This document shows, one piece after another, positions 1 through 9,000 of a DNA stretch of 36,139 nt. Within the stretch, counting starts at the first letter, position 1, and each line of letters opens with the position of its first letter. Under the pieces are notes generated by a model, which was not told where the DNA came from, made no database searches, and saw nothing but the letters and a program-made list of their open reading frames with translations. The position numbers and the translations under genes are program-made. Origin of the DNA: DASYRX01 sp035253645 (GTDB taxonomy: Bacteria > Gemmatimonadota > Gemmatimonadetes > Gemmatimonadales > Gemmatimonadaceae); NCBI GenBank assembly GCA_035253645.1, contig DATFBW010000085.1, forward strand, positions 1 through 36,139, written 5' to 3'.

Positions 1-537
1 GATCGCGATAGTCTCATGGCGGCGAACCTCGAATGGGCGCTCCGTGTGCTGGCGCCAAACGAGCGCGCCGTCGTTTGGGCGCACGACATCCACGTGAGCC
101 GCGGTGGCGACAAGGTGCGCAGCTTCTATAACGGGAACACAATGGGCGCGCAGCTCAGTCGGATCTACGGCGACGCCTATCGCGCATTCAGCCTCCTCAC
201 CTACGAAGGCGCGTACTCAGCCACCAGAAGCTTGACCGATCACACCATGATCCAGGCCGCTGCCCTGCCAGGGGTCGCAGGAAGCATGGAGCGCGCACTG
301 CACCTTTTGCAGCGGCCGCCGACCACTGTCGGACTCACGATCGATCTTCGCACGGCGCGCGGCAATGCAAACCTCCGCTGGCTCGAGCAACCTCGCCGCC
401 TGCGTCACGTAGGATACGCAGCGTATGATTTCGCGTTCGACCTCGAGGCCGTTTTTCCGCTCGAGTTTGACGGAATCATATTCATCGATCGCAGCACACC
501 GTCGCGGCTTCTGCGGCCACCCGTACCACCAGGTTAG
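1..537 (+). CDS. Erythromycin esterase family protein, C-terminal part (5' end outside window)
   Basis: The frame is open from base 1, so the start lies upstream and the first ATG at 16 is internal. The opening residues DRDSLMAANLEW match the RDxxMAxN block of the erythromycin esterase (EreA/EreB-like) superfamily. It is followed by VVWAHDIHVSRG, the family's W-A-H-x-x-H block whose histidines are near the active site, then MGAQLSRIYGD, and a strand-rich C-terminus. Family members are usually about 400 residues, so roughly 55 percent is missing. Many chromosomal members have no proven macrolide esterase activity, so a resistance role is not claimed. The TAG stop lies in a near-copy of the repeated octamer (GGTTAGGC). 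A GC-rich hairpin follows 76 bases downstream. Confidence 0.82.
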   Translation, partial: DRDSLMAANLEWALRVLAPNERAVVWAHDIHVSRGGDKVRSFYNGNTMGAQLSRIYGDAYRAFSLLTYEGAYSATRSLTDHTMIQAAALPGVAGSMERALHLLQRPPTTVGLTIDLRTARGNANLRWLEQPRRLRHVGYAAYDFAFDLEAVFPLEFDGIIFIDRSTPSRLLRPPVPPG

Positions 538-540
538 GCG

Positions 541-586
541 GCAACTGTTTGACTAGCAACTGACAACTGGAAGCTGCAGTTAGGCG
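541..586. repeat. Degenerate 7-bp tandem repeat (CAACTG words)
   Basis: CAACTG occurs at 542, 557 and 564, followed by AAGCTG at 571. The last three start exactly 7 bp apart. The tract ends in GCAGTTAGGCGT, containing a core of the dispersed octamer. Similar 7-bp phased tracts lie at 23508-23616 and 33985-34028, each just 3' of a stop codon. Function unknown. Confidence 0.45.
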
Positions 587-613
587 TGGTTACAAGTGAG
601 GGGTCAGACAAGA

Positions 614-641
614 AAAGAGCCGCGCGAGAGCGCGGCTCTTT
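614..641. terminator. Bidirectional Rho-independent terminator
   Basis: Perfect 12-bp inverted repeat, 614-625 against 630-641, with a GAGA (GNRA) tetraloop. The outer stem is AAA/TTT, giving a short U-tract on either strand. It sits between convergent genes: the esterase ending at 537 on + and the pilin operon ending at 659 on -. It can plausibly end transcription from both. Confidence 0.85.
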
Positions 642-658
642 GTCGTTAGGTGCGATCC

Positions 659-1855
659 CTAGAAGATCTGCGCCCAGTGTCGCTGCGTCACACGCGTTAG
701 GATCGCGGAGCCGCGGAGCGCGCTCTCGACAGCGCATGTCGAGTAATGCACATCCTGGTCACCGGTCAACCACGACGTCGGACTGATGTCCGTGAGGTTG
801 GCCGCGAACACGGCGCCTTTGATCATGGCGGTGCCGTTTCCTTTCACCAGGTCGTCGCGCAGGATCACGAGGCCGTAAAACTCGAAGGTCCCGTTGATCT
901 CGAGGTCACCATTCACAAGCAGGATGCCCTGCGCGCGTCCGTTCCCGTTGATCTTGAGGCTAGTCTGTGAATAGACGATCGGATAATAGCCGTAGCATGC
1001 AGCTACACCCGGTCTCAACGGTTCACCCCAGTTTGTGTTCAGTGTGGTGTTGCACGTAGGCGGTACGGTCGCCGGAATGTTCGCAACTGGCTGGATGTCC
1101 GAGTTGAACAGACCGCCCGGCAAGATGATGTCGGCATTCGAGGTGAGCGTGTTCCACGACTCCGATCCGTAGCGGACGTATGTGTTGGAGTCCGATGCCG
1201 CCGGATCGTACACGACTGCCGGAGTCGACGTAATGTTCGATGGTCCGGATTGCACCGTAGCCCCAGGTGCCACGACAACGGCTGGAACCGTGTCACCCGG
1301 TATGCTCCCACACTGCGGCCACCCGTTAGGATGATGCTCGTACCCATTTACTTCCGACGAACCCGCGACGCGGACGTTGCCTGCAGACGTGATGGCGCCT
1401 TTTGGCGAAATAGACGGATACGCGATGCGCACATACGCGCTCGTCTGGCGGCCCGCTTCGAGCAGTGACGAGCCGATGTTTGCGCGTCCTTCGGACACTA
1501 CCCAAAACGCGTTATCCGAGAGGCGCTTGATGTAGATGCGCGCGGAGTCGCCTGACGCGACGTAGATCCGCGTGGTGTCGAGGTAACCGATGGGGCGGCC
1601 GACTGGAGGCGGAAGGTTCCGATTACGGTCCCAGTTCGAGATCTCGGAGTTGAGCCCGAATTCGGAAACAGCAAAGGCGCGCTGCTCGATCAGCGTATTC
1701 CGGCTGCCGCGATACTCCTGCTGCGACACAAACGCGGCGGCCGAAACGATCGTCGCCAGCACGACCACCGCGAACAACGCGAGAATAAGTGCGGCGCCGC
1801 GCTTGAGGGGGCCTGGCGCGCTCACAGGCTCGCGATTCTTGTTGGGAACGATCAC
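659..1855 (-). CDS. pilX: PilX-like type IV pilus minor pilin assembly protein
   Basis: 398 residues starting at GTG (1855). The GTG is preceded by GGAG with a 7-nt gap, and this SD overlaps the stop codon of the upstream pilW-like gene, which favours this start. Residues about 18-45 (KRGAALILALFAVVVLATI) match the PilX N-terminal signature: a basic turn, then one hydrophobic helix without a classical processed Glu5 motif. The rest is a beta-rich Ser/Thr/Asn region, likely periplasmic or pilus-exposed. In other bacteria PilX-type proteins help prime pilus assembly with PilV, PilW and FimT, and those partners are immediately upstream here. It is longer than a typical PilX of about 200 residues, so the C-terminal half is specific to this lineage. 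Last gene of the operon, followed by the terminator at 614-641. Confidence 0.72.
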   Translation of the reverse strand: MIVPNKNREPVSAPGPLKRGAALILALFAVVVLATIVSAAAFVSQQEYRGSRNTLIEQRAFAVSEFGLNSEISNWDRNRNLPPPVGRPIGYLDTTRIYVASGDSARIYIKRLSDNAFWVVSEGRANIGSSLLEAGRQTSAYVRIAYPSISPKGAITSAGNVRVAGSSEVNGYEHHPNGWPQCGSIPGDTVPAVVVAPGATVQSGPSNITSTPAVVYDPAASDSNTYVRYGSESWNTLTSNADIILPGGLFNSDIQPVANIPATVPPTCNTTLNTNWGEPLRPGVAACYGYYPIVYSQTSLKINGNGRAQGILLVNGDLEINGTFEFYGLVILRDDLVKGNGTAMIKGAVFAANLTDISPTSWLTGDQDVHYSTCAVESALRGSAILTRVTQRHWAQIF

Positions 1856-1865
1856 TCTGGCGCTC

Positions 1866-2801
1866 CTATTTGAAGTTGCGAACCGCGATCCGCATCATCA
1901 CGGAATCTTTCAGGGTATTGGGCCGGCGCTCGGTGACCGCAGCAACGCCCGCGTCTGAACGCAGGTACACGTCGATGCGTGAGACACTCAGGCGATCGAT
2001 GGCGCTCGTTAGGCGCGTGCCCAGGCTATCGAAATAGCGGAACTGCAATCCCGTCGGCAGGATGTCCCCGGGTTGGAATCGGTTGTACGGGCCACCGACC
2101 GCTTCGGTCGTCGTCCAGTTGCCGCTTATCAGCTCCTGGTAGCCGACGTACCACTTGCCGCTTGCCTCTTGATAGATCGAATAGCGCACCGGCCGCGCGA
2201 AGCGAACCACGGCTCCGATTCTGACGGAATCGGGGATGCCTAAAGCACCAACGCCGATGAACCAGCGCGGCTTCCCCGCATCGAGCGTCGGATGTGTGTA
2301 CGGCGCCCCGGGACAGCGCGCGAAATCCATCGTGATGTTCGCGATGACGCGACGCGCCCACACGTCGTCGTCGGAGCCTTTGCCCAGGCTGTCGTTATAC
2401 ATGAACATCGTGTCGCCGGGCTGCGGCTGCGTATACCAGTTGGTCGTCGTCACCTCGGCGGCATTTGTCGGCGGCACGGCAATGTGCGTGTTGCCGACCT
2501 TGTCACATACCACGCCGCTGCCGATGTTCGCGAGGAACTCGACTTTGTCTTCATCCATCACGAGGACGTCGCCACCCGCGGACGACAAGGAACGCAGCTC
2601 GGCGGGAAGCATGCTACTCGTTAGGCGCAGCTCCCGCTGCATGTCCGCTTGCTTCGCCGCGTCGCGATAAGATTGCTGCTGCTTCATCATCACGCGTGTC
2701 AGCGCAGTGCCCACGATCCCCAGGATCATGATCGTGATGATGACTTCGATGATCGACACACCCGCGCGCGCGCGATGCGCGCCCTGCGTCAGTCGCGGCA
2801 T
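1866..2801 (-). CDS. pilW: PilW/PulJ-like prepilin (type IV pilus minor pilin)
   Basis: The ATG at 2801 is preferred to the longer reading from 2897 because it puts a type III signal at the N-terminus: ARAG followed by VSIIEVIITIMILGIVG. Cleavage would fall after Gly14, with the conserved Glu at +5 of the mature protein. The resulting 311 residues fit PilW-type minor pilins. After the N-terminal helix (15-38) comes a mixed globular domain with two cysteines. The start overlaps the end of the pilV-like gene by 13 nt, and pilX follows after 10 nt, so the genes are translationally coupled. A prepilin peptidase (PilD) encoded elsewhere is required. The motif octamer occurs twice inside (2007, 2619). 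Confidence 0.75.
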   Translation of the reverse strand: MPRLTQGAHRARAGVSIIEVIITIMILGIVGTALTRVMMKQQQSYRDAAKQADMQRELRLTSSMLPAELRSLSSAGGDVLVMDEDKVEFLANIGSGVVCDKVGNTHIAVPPTNAAEVTTTNWYTQPQPGDTMFMYNDSLGKGSDDDVWARRVIANITMDFARCPGAPYTHPTLDAGKPRWFIGVGALGIPDSVRIGAVVRFARPVRYSIYQEASGKWYVGYQELISGNWTTTEAVGGPYNRFQPGDILPTGLQFRYFDSLGTRLTSAIDRLSVSRIDVYLRSDAGVAAVTERRPNTLKDSVMMRIAVRNFK

Positions 2802-3181
2802 GGTATGATGCTCAGATAGGCGAGGGGTTTGGTGCGGCCCGCGAAGGTGACGGTGTCCCGGATCGTCTTGATGTCGTTGCCGTCGGTGATCGACCACTTC
2901 TCGGTGATGCCGCGGGTTGTGGCCGTTCCGGACACGGTGCCGCTGGGCGCCAACGTCTGGCAGTGGATGCTCGACAGCGAATCGATACGTGACTGCACGA
3001 CGAGCGCGGCGAACTGCTGCATGCTGGCGCCGTCATGCTGTTTGGAGAGACGGATTGAAAGTGCGGCGAGGCCGAGGAGTCCGACGCCAAGCATGACCAT
3101 GGCGACGAGCAGCTCCACGAGCGTCATCCCGCGGCGGCTGCCTAACGGCGCGCGGCGGTGACTGTTCATGCGTTTCTTCAT
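2789..3181 (-). CDS. pilV: PilV-like prepilin (type IV pilus minor pilin)
   Basis: The start ATG at 3181 overlaps the TGA of the upstream pseudopilin gene as ATGA, which rejects the longer reading from 3406. The product is 130 residues. The type III signal is SRRG followed by MTLVELLVAMVMLGVGLLGLA, with cleavage after Gly18 and Glu at +5. This GVGLLGLAAL helix is typical of PilV (type IV pilus modification protein). A short globular domain with two cysteines (SSIHC, IIPC) that could form a disulphide follows. PilV-type minor pilins join the tip-priming complex and modulate adhesion or DNA uptake in characterised bacteria. A motif octamer lies at 3140-3147 near the start. Confidence 0.78.
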   Translation of the reverse strand: MKKRMNSHRRAPLGSRRGMTLVELLVAMVMLGVGLLGLAALSIRLSKQHDGASMQQFAALVVQSRIDSLSSIHCQTLAPSGTVSGTATTRGITEKWSITDGNDIKTIRDTVTFAGRTKPLAYLSIIPCRD

Positions 3182-3663
3182 AGCGCACACCCTCGCGGAA
3201 GAAGTTGACCCTGCCGCGACACGCAGACGGAATCCCGCTTGGTCTGACCGACGACGCGGAAAACGAGAGTGCTCGGTGGCTTCGCGCTGGCCCATGTCAG
3301 ACCGCGCGGCTCGTAGTACACGTACGTGAGTCCCGGGCCGCCTGCCTGCAAGCGGATACCGGGGTACACCTGGCTCATGTCCTGCCACTGCATCTGCTGC
3401 TGCCAAAAGCCAGTTGTGGGGTCCTGCGTCCAGACCGAGATCCAGTCTCCGCTCATCACGAACAGCCCGAGGCGTCCCTTGTGAATCGCCGCGGCGCGCG
3501 CTGTCGCGACGGCGCTTTCCAGGCGCGCACGCGCAGCATTCACGTTGTTCTGATCGCGAATGAAGCGAAACTTCGGGATGCCTAACGTGGCGAGTATGCC
3601 AATCATGGCAACCACGATGAGCAGCTCCAGTAATGAGAAGCCTCGAGGCGTCCTCGTGCGCAT
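3178..3663 (-). CDS. GspH/FimT-like pseudopilin (type IV pilus minor pilin)
   Basis: The ATG at 3663 is preferred over a TTG at 3687 because AGAGGA lies just upstream of it and the leader becomes a short basic MRTRTPRG. Cleavage would be after Gly8, with Phe at +1 and Glu at +5 (FSLLELLIVVAMIGILATLG). The 161-residue product has the N-terminal helix, then a beta-rich GspH/FimT-type domain ending in a Cys pair (SVCVS...RGCAL). It is the first gene of the operon and overlaps pilV by ATGA. FimT-type pseudopilins belong to the type IV pilus minor-pilin set; some FimT homologues bind DNA during natural transformation. Whether this one does cannot be told from the sequence. One motif octamer (3580) encodes Leu-Gly in the N-terminal region. 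Confidence 0.75.
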   Translation of the reverse strand: MRTRTPRGFSLLELLIVVAMIGILATLGIPKFRFIRDQNNVNAARARLESAVATARAAAIHKGRLGLFVMSGDWISVWTQDPTTGFWQQQMQWQDMSQVYPGIRLQAGGPGLTYVYYEPRGLTWASAKPPSTLVFRVVGQTKRDSVCVSRQGQLLPRGCAL

Positions 3664-4178
3664 GCGGTCCTCTGGGTTGGGTCGCAATTCTCCGAAGGAA
3701 AGACCGAGAATGCGGGTCGCGCGTAACGCTAATTGCGCAGGGGATTTATGCGTGTGACCACGGGTACATCACCCGCGTGATACTGCGCTGCGCCCGCGTG
3801 ACGAATCGCGCGTAATTCAGCACGTTGGCATCCAAACTGTATCGTGGCGTTACGAAGATGAGCATGAGCGTGACAGCGCCCGATCTGGCGTCGAATGCGA
3901 ACGCGCAAATCTCGAGTCGCCTGAGCCGACGGCAGCCGGGTGCAAGCTGCCGGCTGACAGTTTCAGTTTGGCCGGTCGCGGCCGCTCATATCTCGTTAGG
4001 CAGGGGTGGCCTACGGCCCAGTTTGTTTGCTCGGGGAGCACCGATCTCTGCCGTGGCCACGTGTGTTGCGGATGAGGCATGACACCTGCATTGCGGCGTT
4101 AGGCCGAGTCGCGACGGTTTTGGAGCTCCCCCACCGCTTCGGCGCTCAAGCTGTTGGTTTCTCGCAGGTTCGCCTCGC
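3664..4178. other. 515-bp divergent intergenic region (pilin operon / glycosyltransferase)
   Basis: No convincing gene: the short frames lack domain-like sequence or a good RBS. The region must hold promoters for the leftward pilin operon and the rightward glycosyltransferase, but I could not place convincing -35/-10 boxes. It contains a direct repeat of CCCGCGTGA at 3772 and 3793 (21 bp apart), a 7-bp inverted repeat (CAGCCGG 3933-3939 / CCGGCTG 3950-3956), and two exact copies of the dispersed octamer (3994, 4097). Confidence 0.5.
3772..3801. promoter_or_regulatory. Tandem direct repeat CCCGCGTGA, possible regulator site
   Basis: Two identical 9-mers start at 3772 and 3793, 21 bp apart (about two helical turns), 110-140 bp upstream of the pilin operon start. 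Spacing on one DNA face is typical of tandem regulator sites. In GC-rich DNA a chance 9-mer repeat is not excluded. Confidence 0.25.
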
Positions 4179-5855
4179 ATGGAATCGAAAGCGCGCTTTC
4201 GCTGGTGGGATTACCCTGTCTTCCTCGCGCTGACAGCTGTGCACCTCACGGTGCTCGGCAAAATTCTGTTGCCGTGGATCGTTCAGGGCACATGGACACG
4301 CGCCCATCCTATCCTGTTGGTCGTACTGGGCACGATCCTGCTCGACTTTTTGCTCTGGGAGTGGCGTTGGTTCGCCCTTCCGTTGATGCGCGTGCCTATA
4401 CCGAAAGCCCCGCCGCGCGGTCTCCGTGTGGGCGTGGGCGTAACATTTGTTCCCGGCCCCGAATCGATCGAAATGCTGGAGAAAACGGTCGCCGCTCTCG
4501 TGGCGATGGAGTATCCGCACGATACCTGGGTTCTTGATGAAGGCGACGACCTCGCTGTCCGGCGCCTCTGTCAGCGCCTGGGGGCCTGGCACTTCACGCG
4601 ATTCGGTATCTCCCGATATCAGAAGCCCGACGGCCGTTTCAAATCGCGCACGAAATACGGCAACTACAACGCATGGCTCGAAGAGATTGGATATGCGTCG
4701 TACGACATCGTCGTCGCGTTCGACAGCGACCACGTACCGGTCCCTGACTACCTGAAGCAGGTCCTCGGGTACTTCGACGACAAGAACGTCGCGTACGTCC
4801 AGCCGGCCCAGGTTTACTCGAATCAGGGTGCGAGCTTTATCGCCGGCGCCGCGGCAGAAGAAACGTATGCCTACTACTCATCGATACAGATGACGGCATA
4901 CTCCGTGGGTTACCCGATCATCGTCGGCTGTCACAACGCGCATCGCGTCACCGCCCTGCGGGAAATAGGCGGCTTCGCCGCGCACGAAGCGGACGACATG
5001 GTCATGACGCTGCTGTATCGCGCGAAGGGTTGGCGCGGTGTCTACGTCCCCAAGGTCTTGGCGCGCGGGCTTACGCCCGTGTCCTGGACTGCGTACCTGG
5101 GACAGCAACGTCGCTGGGCGCGCTCTGTGCTCGACTTCAAGCTCCGCGTCTTTCCAAAGTACGCCGGGAAGCTGCCGGTCCTCGAGCGCATACTCACGTA
5201 CGTCCATGGCGTCTATTACTTGCGCGGCCCGATCATCGGTCTGCAACTGGGGCTTTTGGCGATCATGCTCGCGACTGCCTCACTCCCCCGCGGCAGTGGG
5301 GTGAATCTGTTGTGGAGCATGACCACGATTTGGGCGAGCGTTTTCCTGTGCGACGTCTATCGCCAACGGTTTTTCCTCGACCCCAAGACAGAGGTCGGCG
5401 TGCACTGGCGATCGACCTTTGTATCGTTCGTGAAGTGGCCCTATTTCGTGCTGGCATTCTGGGATGCGATACGCGCGCAATATGGCGTGTATACGCTCAC
5501 GCCCAAGGCGCGTCGCGCCTCTCGGGCGTACGGTTTTGGTCTCACGCACCTTGTCGTGATTGGTCTCGTGAGCACGGGATGGGTCATCGACATCGCCCGA
5601 GGCCCGTCGTCCTTCGTCGTCGTCCATATTGCCGCCGCGGTTGCCGTGCTGACCTCGCTGTTTGCCGCGATCACATCGACATGGACGTTCCCTCCGGCAT
5701 TTCAGGGCGCCGCCGTTCGTCGTACCGCCTGGATCGAGCGCGCAGTGCCTGTTCCGGTGAGCATAGAGTACCCGGTCTTGGCCGACGCCGCGCGCCTCCC
5801 CGTTAGGCACATCGAACCCGTGCCTCCCGCGCGAGAGGTACGCGCCTTAGGGTAG
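4179..5855 (+). CDS. Membrane-anchored GT2-family glycosyltransferase (cellulose-synthase-like)
   Basis: 558 residues. Two N-terminal hydrophobic segments (about 13-36 and 44-68) precede a cytoplasmic GT-A domain. The processive-GT2 motifs are in order: LDEGDD (119-124), FDSD (181-184, the DxD that binds metal-UDP-sugar), HEADD (269-273, the catalytic TED equivalent) and QQRRW (309-313, the QxxRW acceptor-site motif). Four or five further membrane helices (about 350-500) form the likely translocation channel. This is the architecture of cellulose-synthase- and hyaluronan-synthase-type polymerases. The polymer and sugar are unknown, and no BcsB- or PilZ-type partner is adjacent. The ATG at 4179 has only a weak upstream AGG, so the exact start is uncertain. 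The motif octamer at 5801 reads Val-Arg with a rare AGG codon. It appears monocistronic. Confidence 0.83.
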   Translation: MESKARFRWWDYPVFLALTAVHLTVLGKILLPWIVQGTWTRAHPILLVVLGTILLDFLLWEWRWFALPLMRVPIPKAPPRGLRVGVGVTFVPGPESIEMLEKTVAALVAMEYPHDTWVLDEGDDLAVRRLCQRLGAWHFTRFGISRYQKPDGRFKSRTKYGNYNAWLEEIGYASYDIVVAFDSDHVPVPDYLKQVLGYFDDKNVAYVQPAQVYSNQGASFIAGAAAEETYAYYSSIQMTAYSVGYPIIVGCHNAHRVTALREIGGFAAHEADDMVMTLLYRAKGWRGVYVPKVLARGLTPVSWTAYLGQQRRWARSVLDFKLRVFPKYAGKLPVLERILTYVHGVYYLRGPIIGLQLGLLAIMLATASLPRGSGVNLLWSMTTIWASVFLCDVYRQRFFLDPKTEVGVHWRSTFVSFVKWPYFVLAFWDAIRAQYGVYTLTPKARRASRAYGFGLTHLVVIGLVSTGWVIDIARGPSSFVVVHIAAAVAVLTSLFAAITSTWTFPPAFQGAAVRRTAWIERAVPVPVSIEYPVLADAARLPVRHIEPVPPAREVRALG

Positions 5856-6036
5856 GAGCTTCTGAGGGATCGGGCGGAATATCCTGCTCCGACGACAGTC
5901 GATGGCGCCCGCAGGTGTCGTGGTCCGAGCAGACACTGGACAGGTCCTGCGACTCCACTAGCATTGACCGAATGCGCTCATCCCCCGTTCGATCGGCGGG
6001 GACGTAACGGGCGCCGCATTCGTCTCCGGAGCACCC

Positions 6037-9000
6037 ATGACAAGCAGGTTCCCCCTCGGGCGTTTCATCGGCGCCCTCGCCGGGTTCAGCGTGGCCCTGG
6101 CCACAGCGTCCCTTCACGCGCAGGCACCGGCCGGCGCCAAGAAGCCCGAACTCCCGCTCACGCCGGCGCGCAAGATCTCGTTTACCACGAGCAAGGCGTC
6201 GTGGATGTCCCTGGACGTGAGTCCGGACGGACAATCCATCGTTTTCGACTTGTTAGGCGATCTGTACACCCTGCCCGTCGCCGGCGGCAAGGCCGAACGC
6301 CTAACGAGTGGGATGGCCTACGACGTACAGCCGCGCTTCTCGCCTGACGGCAAGCGCGTCGTGTTCGTCTCCGACCGCTCCGGCGGAGAGAACCTCTGGA
6401 TCGTCTCCCTCGACAAGAAGGACACGCTGCAGATCACCAAGGGCGCCAGCGACCTCTATGTCTCGCCGGAGTTCACGCCCGACGGGCAATATGTCGTCGC
6501 CTCCAAGAGCGGCAGCCTGTTCGGGGCGGCAAAACTCTGGATGTACAACGTGGACGGCGGAAGCGGCCTCCCGCTCATCGCGCAGCCGCCGCAACTCAAG
6601 ACGTTAGGCGCGGCTTTCGGGCCGAGCTCACGGTATGTCTACTTTGCCCAGCGGCAGGGGGACTGGAGCTATAACGCGATCTTCCCCCAGTATCAGATCG
6701 CCGTGTATGACCGCGAGACCGGTACGCAGACGACGATCTCGGGCCGGCACGGCTCGGCGTTCCGTCCCGCGCTTTCTCCCGATGGCAAGTGGCTCGTCTA
6801 CGGCTCACGCCATGAGACGCAGACGGGGCTTCGCATCCGCGACCTGTCCACGAGCAAAGAAGAGTGGCTGGCCTATCCGATCCAGCGTGACGAGCAGGAA
6901 TCCCGCGCTCCAATGGATGTCCTTCCGGGTTACGCATTCACACCGGATTCGAAAGCGATAATCATTTCGTACGGCGGCGAAATCTGGCGCGTCCCGCTGG
7001 ACAAATCGGCGCCGACGAAGATTCCGTTCACCGCGGACGTGAACCTCGACGCCGGGCCGCAAGTCAAGTTCGCCTACAAGGTCGATGACGCTCCCACGGT
7101 CACGGCCAAGCAGATCCGCGACGCGGTACCGTCACCCGACGGCAAGAGCATCGTCTTCTCCGCGTTAGGCAAGCTCTACGTCATGGACTGGCCGAGCGGG
7201 ACTCCGCGCCGCCTCACGAACCTGGCGAGCGGTGAGTTCCATCCGACCTGGTCGCCCGACGGCAAGACGATCGCGTTCGTCACCTGGGAAGACTCGGTCG
7301 GTGGCCACATCTACAAGACCGCAGTCGACGGCAAGACGCGTCCCGTGCAACTCACCACGGCGCCCGGCTACTACTTCCAGCCGGCCTGGTCGCCGAACAA
7401 CCGCATCGTGGTCGTGCGCGCCTCTGCTCGTGAATTCCAGGAAGCTCCGGATTTCGCTTCCAGTCTTGGCGCCAGCGCCGATTTCGCGTGGATCTCGCCT
7501 AACGGTGGTCCGCTGATCACGATCTCGCCGAGTGGAAACAGGTTTGCGCCGCATTTTACCAGTGACACGTCACGGTTTTTCGCCTACAGCGGCCGCGATG
7601 GTCTCGTGTCGATGCGTTGGGATGGCACCGACATCAAGTCGCACCTCAAGGTGACGGGGACGCTGCCGCCCGGCGCGTTCATCGCCAAGAACGCGACGTT
7701 CCCAGGAACGGACCTGCTCGATCCTGCGAAGCTCGCCTCGTTTGCAACGCACCTCGACAACGACGCGATGGAGCCGACACCCACGCCTCCTCCGGCCGAC
7801 GTCATCAAGATGTCGCCCAAAGGTGACCGAGCACTCGCGAAGGTAGGGCCCGACCTGTTCGTAGTCGCGGTCACGCAAGTGAGCGCGACCCCGCCCACCG
7901 TCTCCGTGACGAATCCGGATGCCGCCAGCGTCCCGGTCCGCAAGCTCAACGAGCTCGCTGGCGAGTTCCCGGTGTGGAACCAGGACGGAAAGCGCGTTCA
8001 CTGGTCGTTAGGCAACGCCCACTTCGTCTACGACCTCGAGCGCGCCAAGACGTTCGACGATTCGATGAAGGTTGTGAACAAGCAGAAGGCCGATAGCATC
8101 GCCAAGGCCGCGGCGGATACGACGAAAAAGGCTCCGCCCGATACAGCGAAAAAGGTCGCAGGAGATACGGCGAAAAAGGAGACGCCGAAATACAAGCCTA
8201 TAGAGCAGCGCATAACGATTACAGCACCGCGCGACCTGCCGCAGGGCGTTGCGGTACTGCGTGGCGCCCGCGTAATCACGATGAAGGGGAACGAGGTGAT
8301 CGAAGACGCCGACATCGTGATCCGCAACAACCGCATCGCCGCGGTCGGCCGTCGTGGATCCGTTCAAGTCCCGCAGGGCGCGCAGGTCATCGACATGACC
8401 GGAAAGACGATCACGCCGGGCTTCGTCGACACGCACTATCACACGCAATGGCTCATTCCGGACATCCACGTCTCACAGGTGTGGCAATACATCGCGACGC
8501 TCGCGTACGGAGTGACGACGACGCGTGATCCACAGACCGGGAGCACCGACGTCCTCACCTACGGCGATCGCGTGGAAACCGGCGAGATGATAGGGCCGCG
8601 CATCTATTCTACTGGACCAGGCGTCCTGTGGTTTGAGCCGCCGAAAGACCTCGAACACGCCAAGAACATCCTGAAGCGTTATGCGTCGTACTTCGATACG
8701 AAGACGCTCAAGATGTACATGACGGGGAATCGGCAGCAGCGGCAGTGGATCATCATCGCCGCGAAAGAAAACAACATCATGCCGACCACCGAGGGTGGGC
8801 TCGACTTCAAGCTCGACATGACGCACGCGCTCGATGGGTACTCCGGCATCGAGCACGCGTTACCGATCGCACCGCTGTACGAAGACGTCACGCAGATGAT
8901 CGCGAAGACTGGAGTGGTGAATTCACCGACGCTCATCGTCTCGTACGGCGGTCCGTTTGGCGAAGACTACTTCTACAACTATGAGAATCCATGGGAGGAT

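Noticed and set aside
1..537. Macrolide resistance gene
   Set aside because: Only the C-terminal part is visible and many family members have no macrolide activity; annotated at family level only.
1866..2897. N-terminal extensions of several long frames (2897, 3406, 17622, 17702, 23142, 33892)
   Set aside because: The extra residues overlap neighbouring genes or non-coding DNA, are not domain-like, and internal starts give proper signal or domain N-termini.
5030..5806. Long alternative frame inside the GT2 gene (258 codons)
   Set aside because: Shadow of the true frame: Arg/Ala/Pro-rich, no motifs, while the GT2 frame has all catalytic blocks.
5980..6010. Hairpin TCCCC...GGGGA upstream of the amidohydrolase as a terminator
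   Set aside because: Short stem with a bulge and no T-run on either side.
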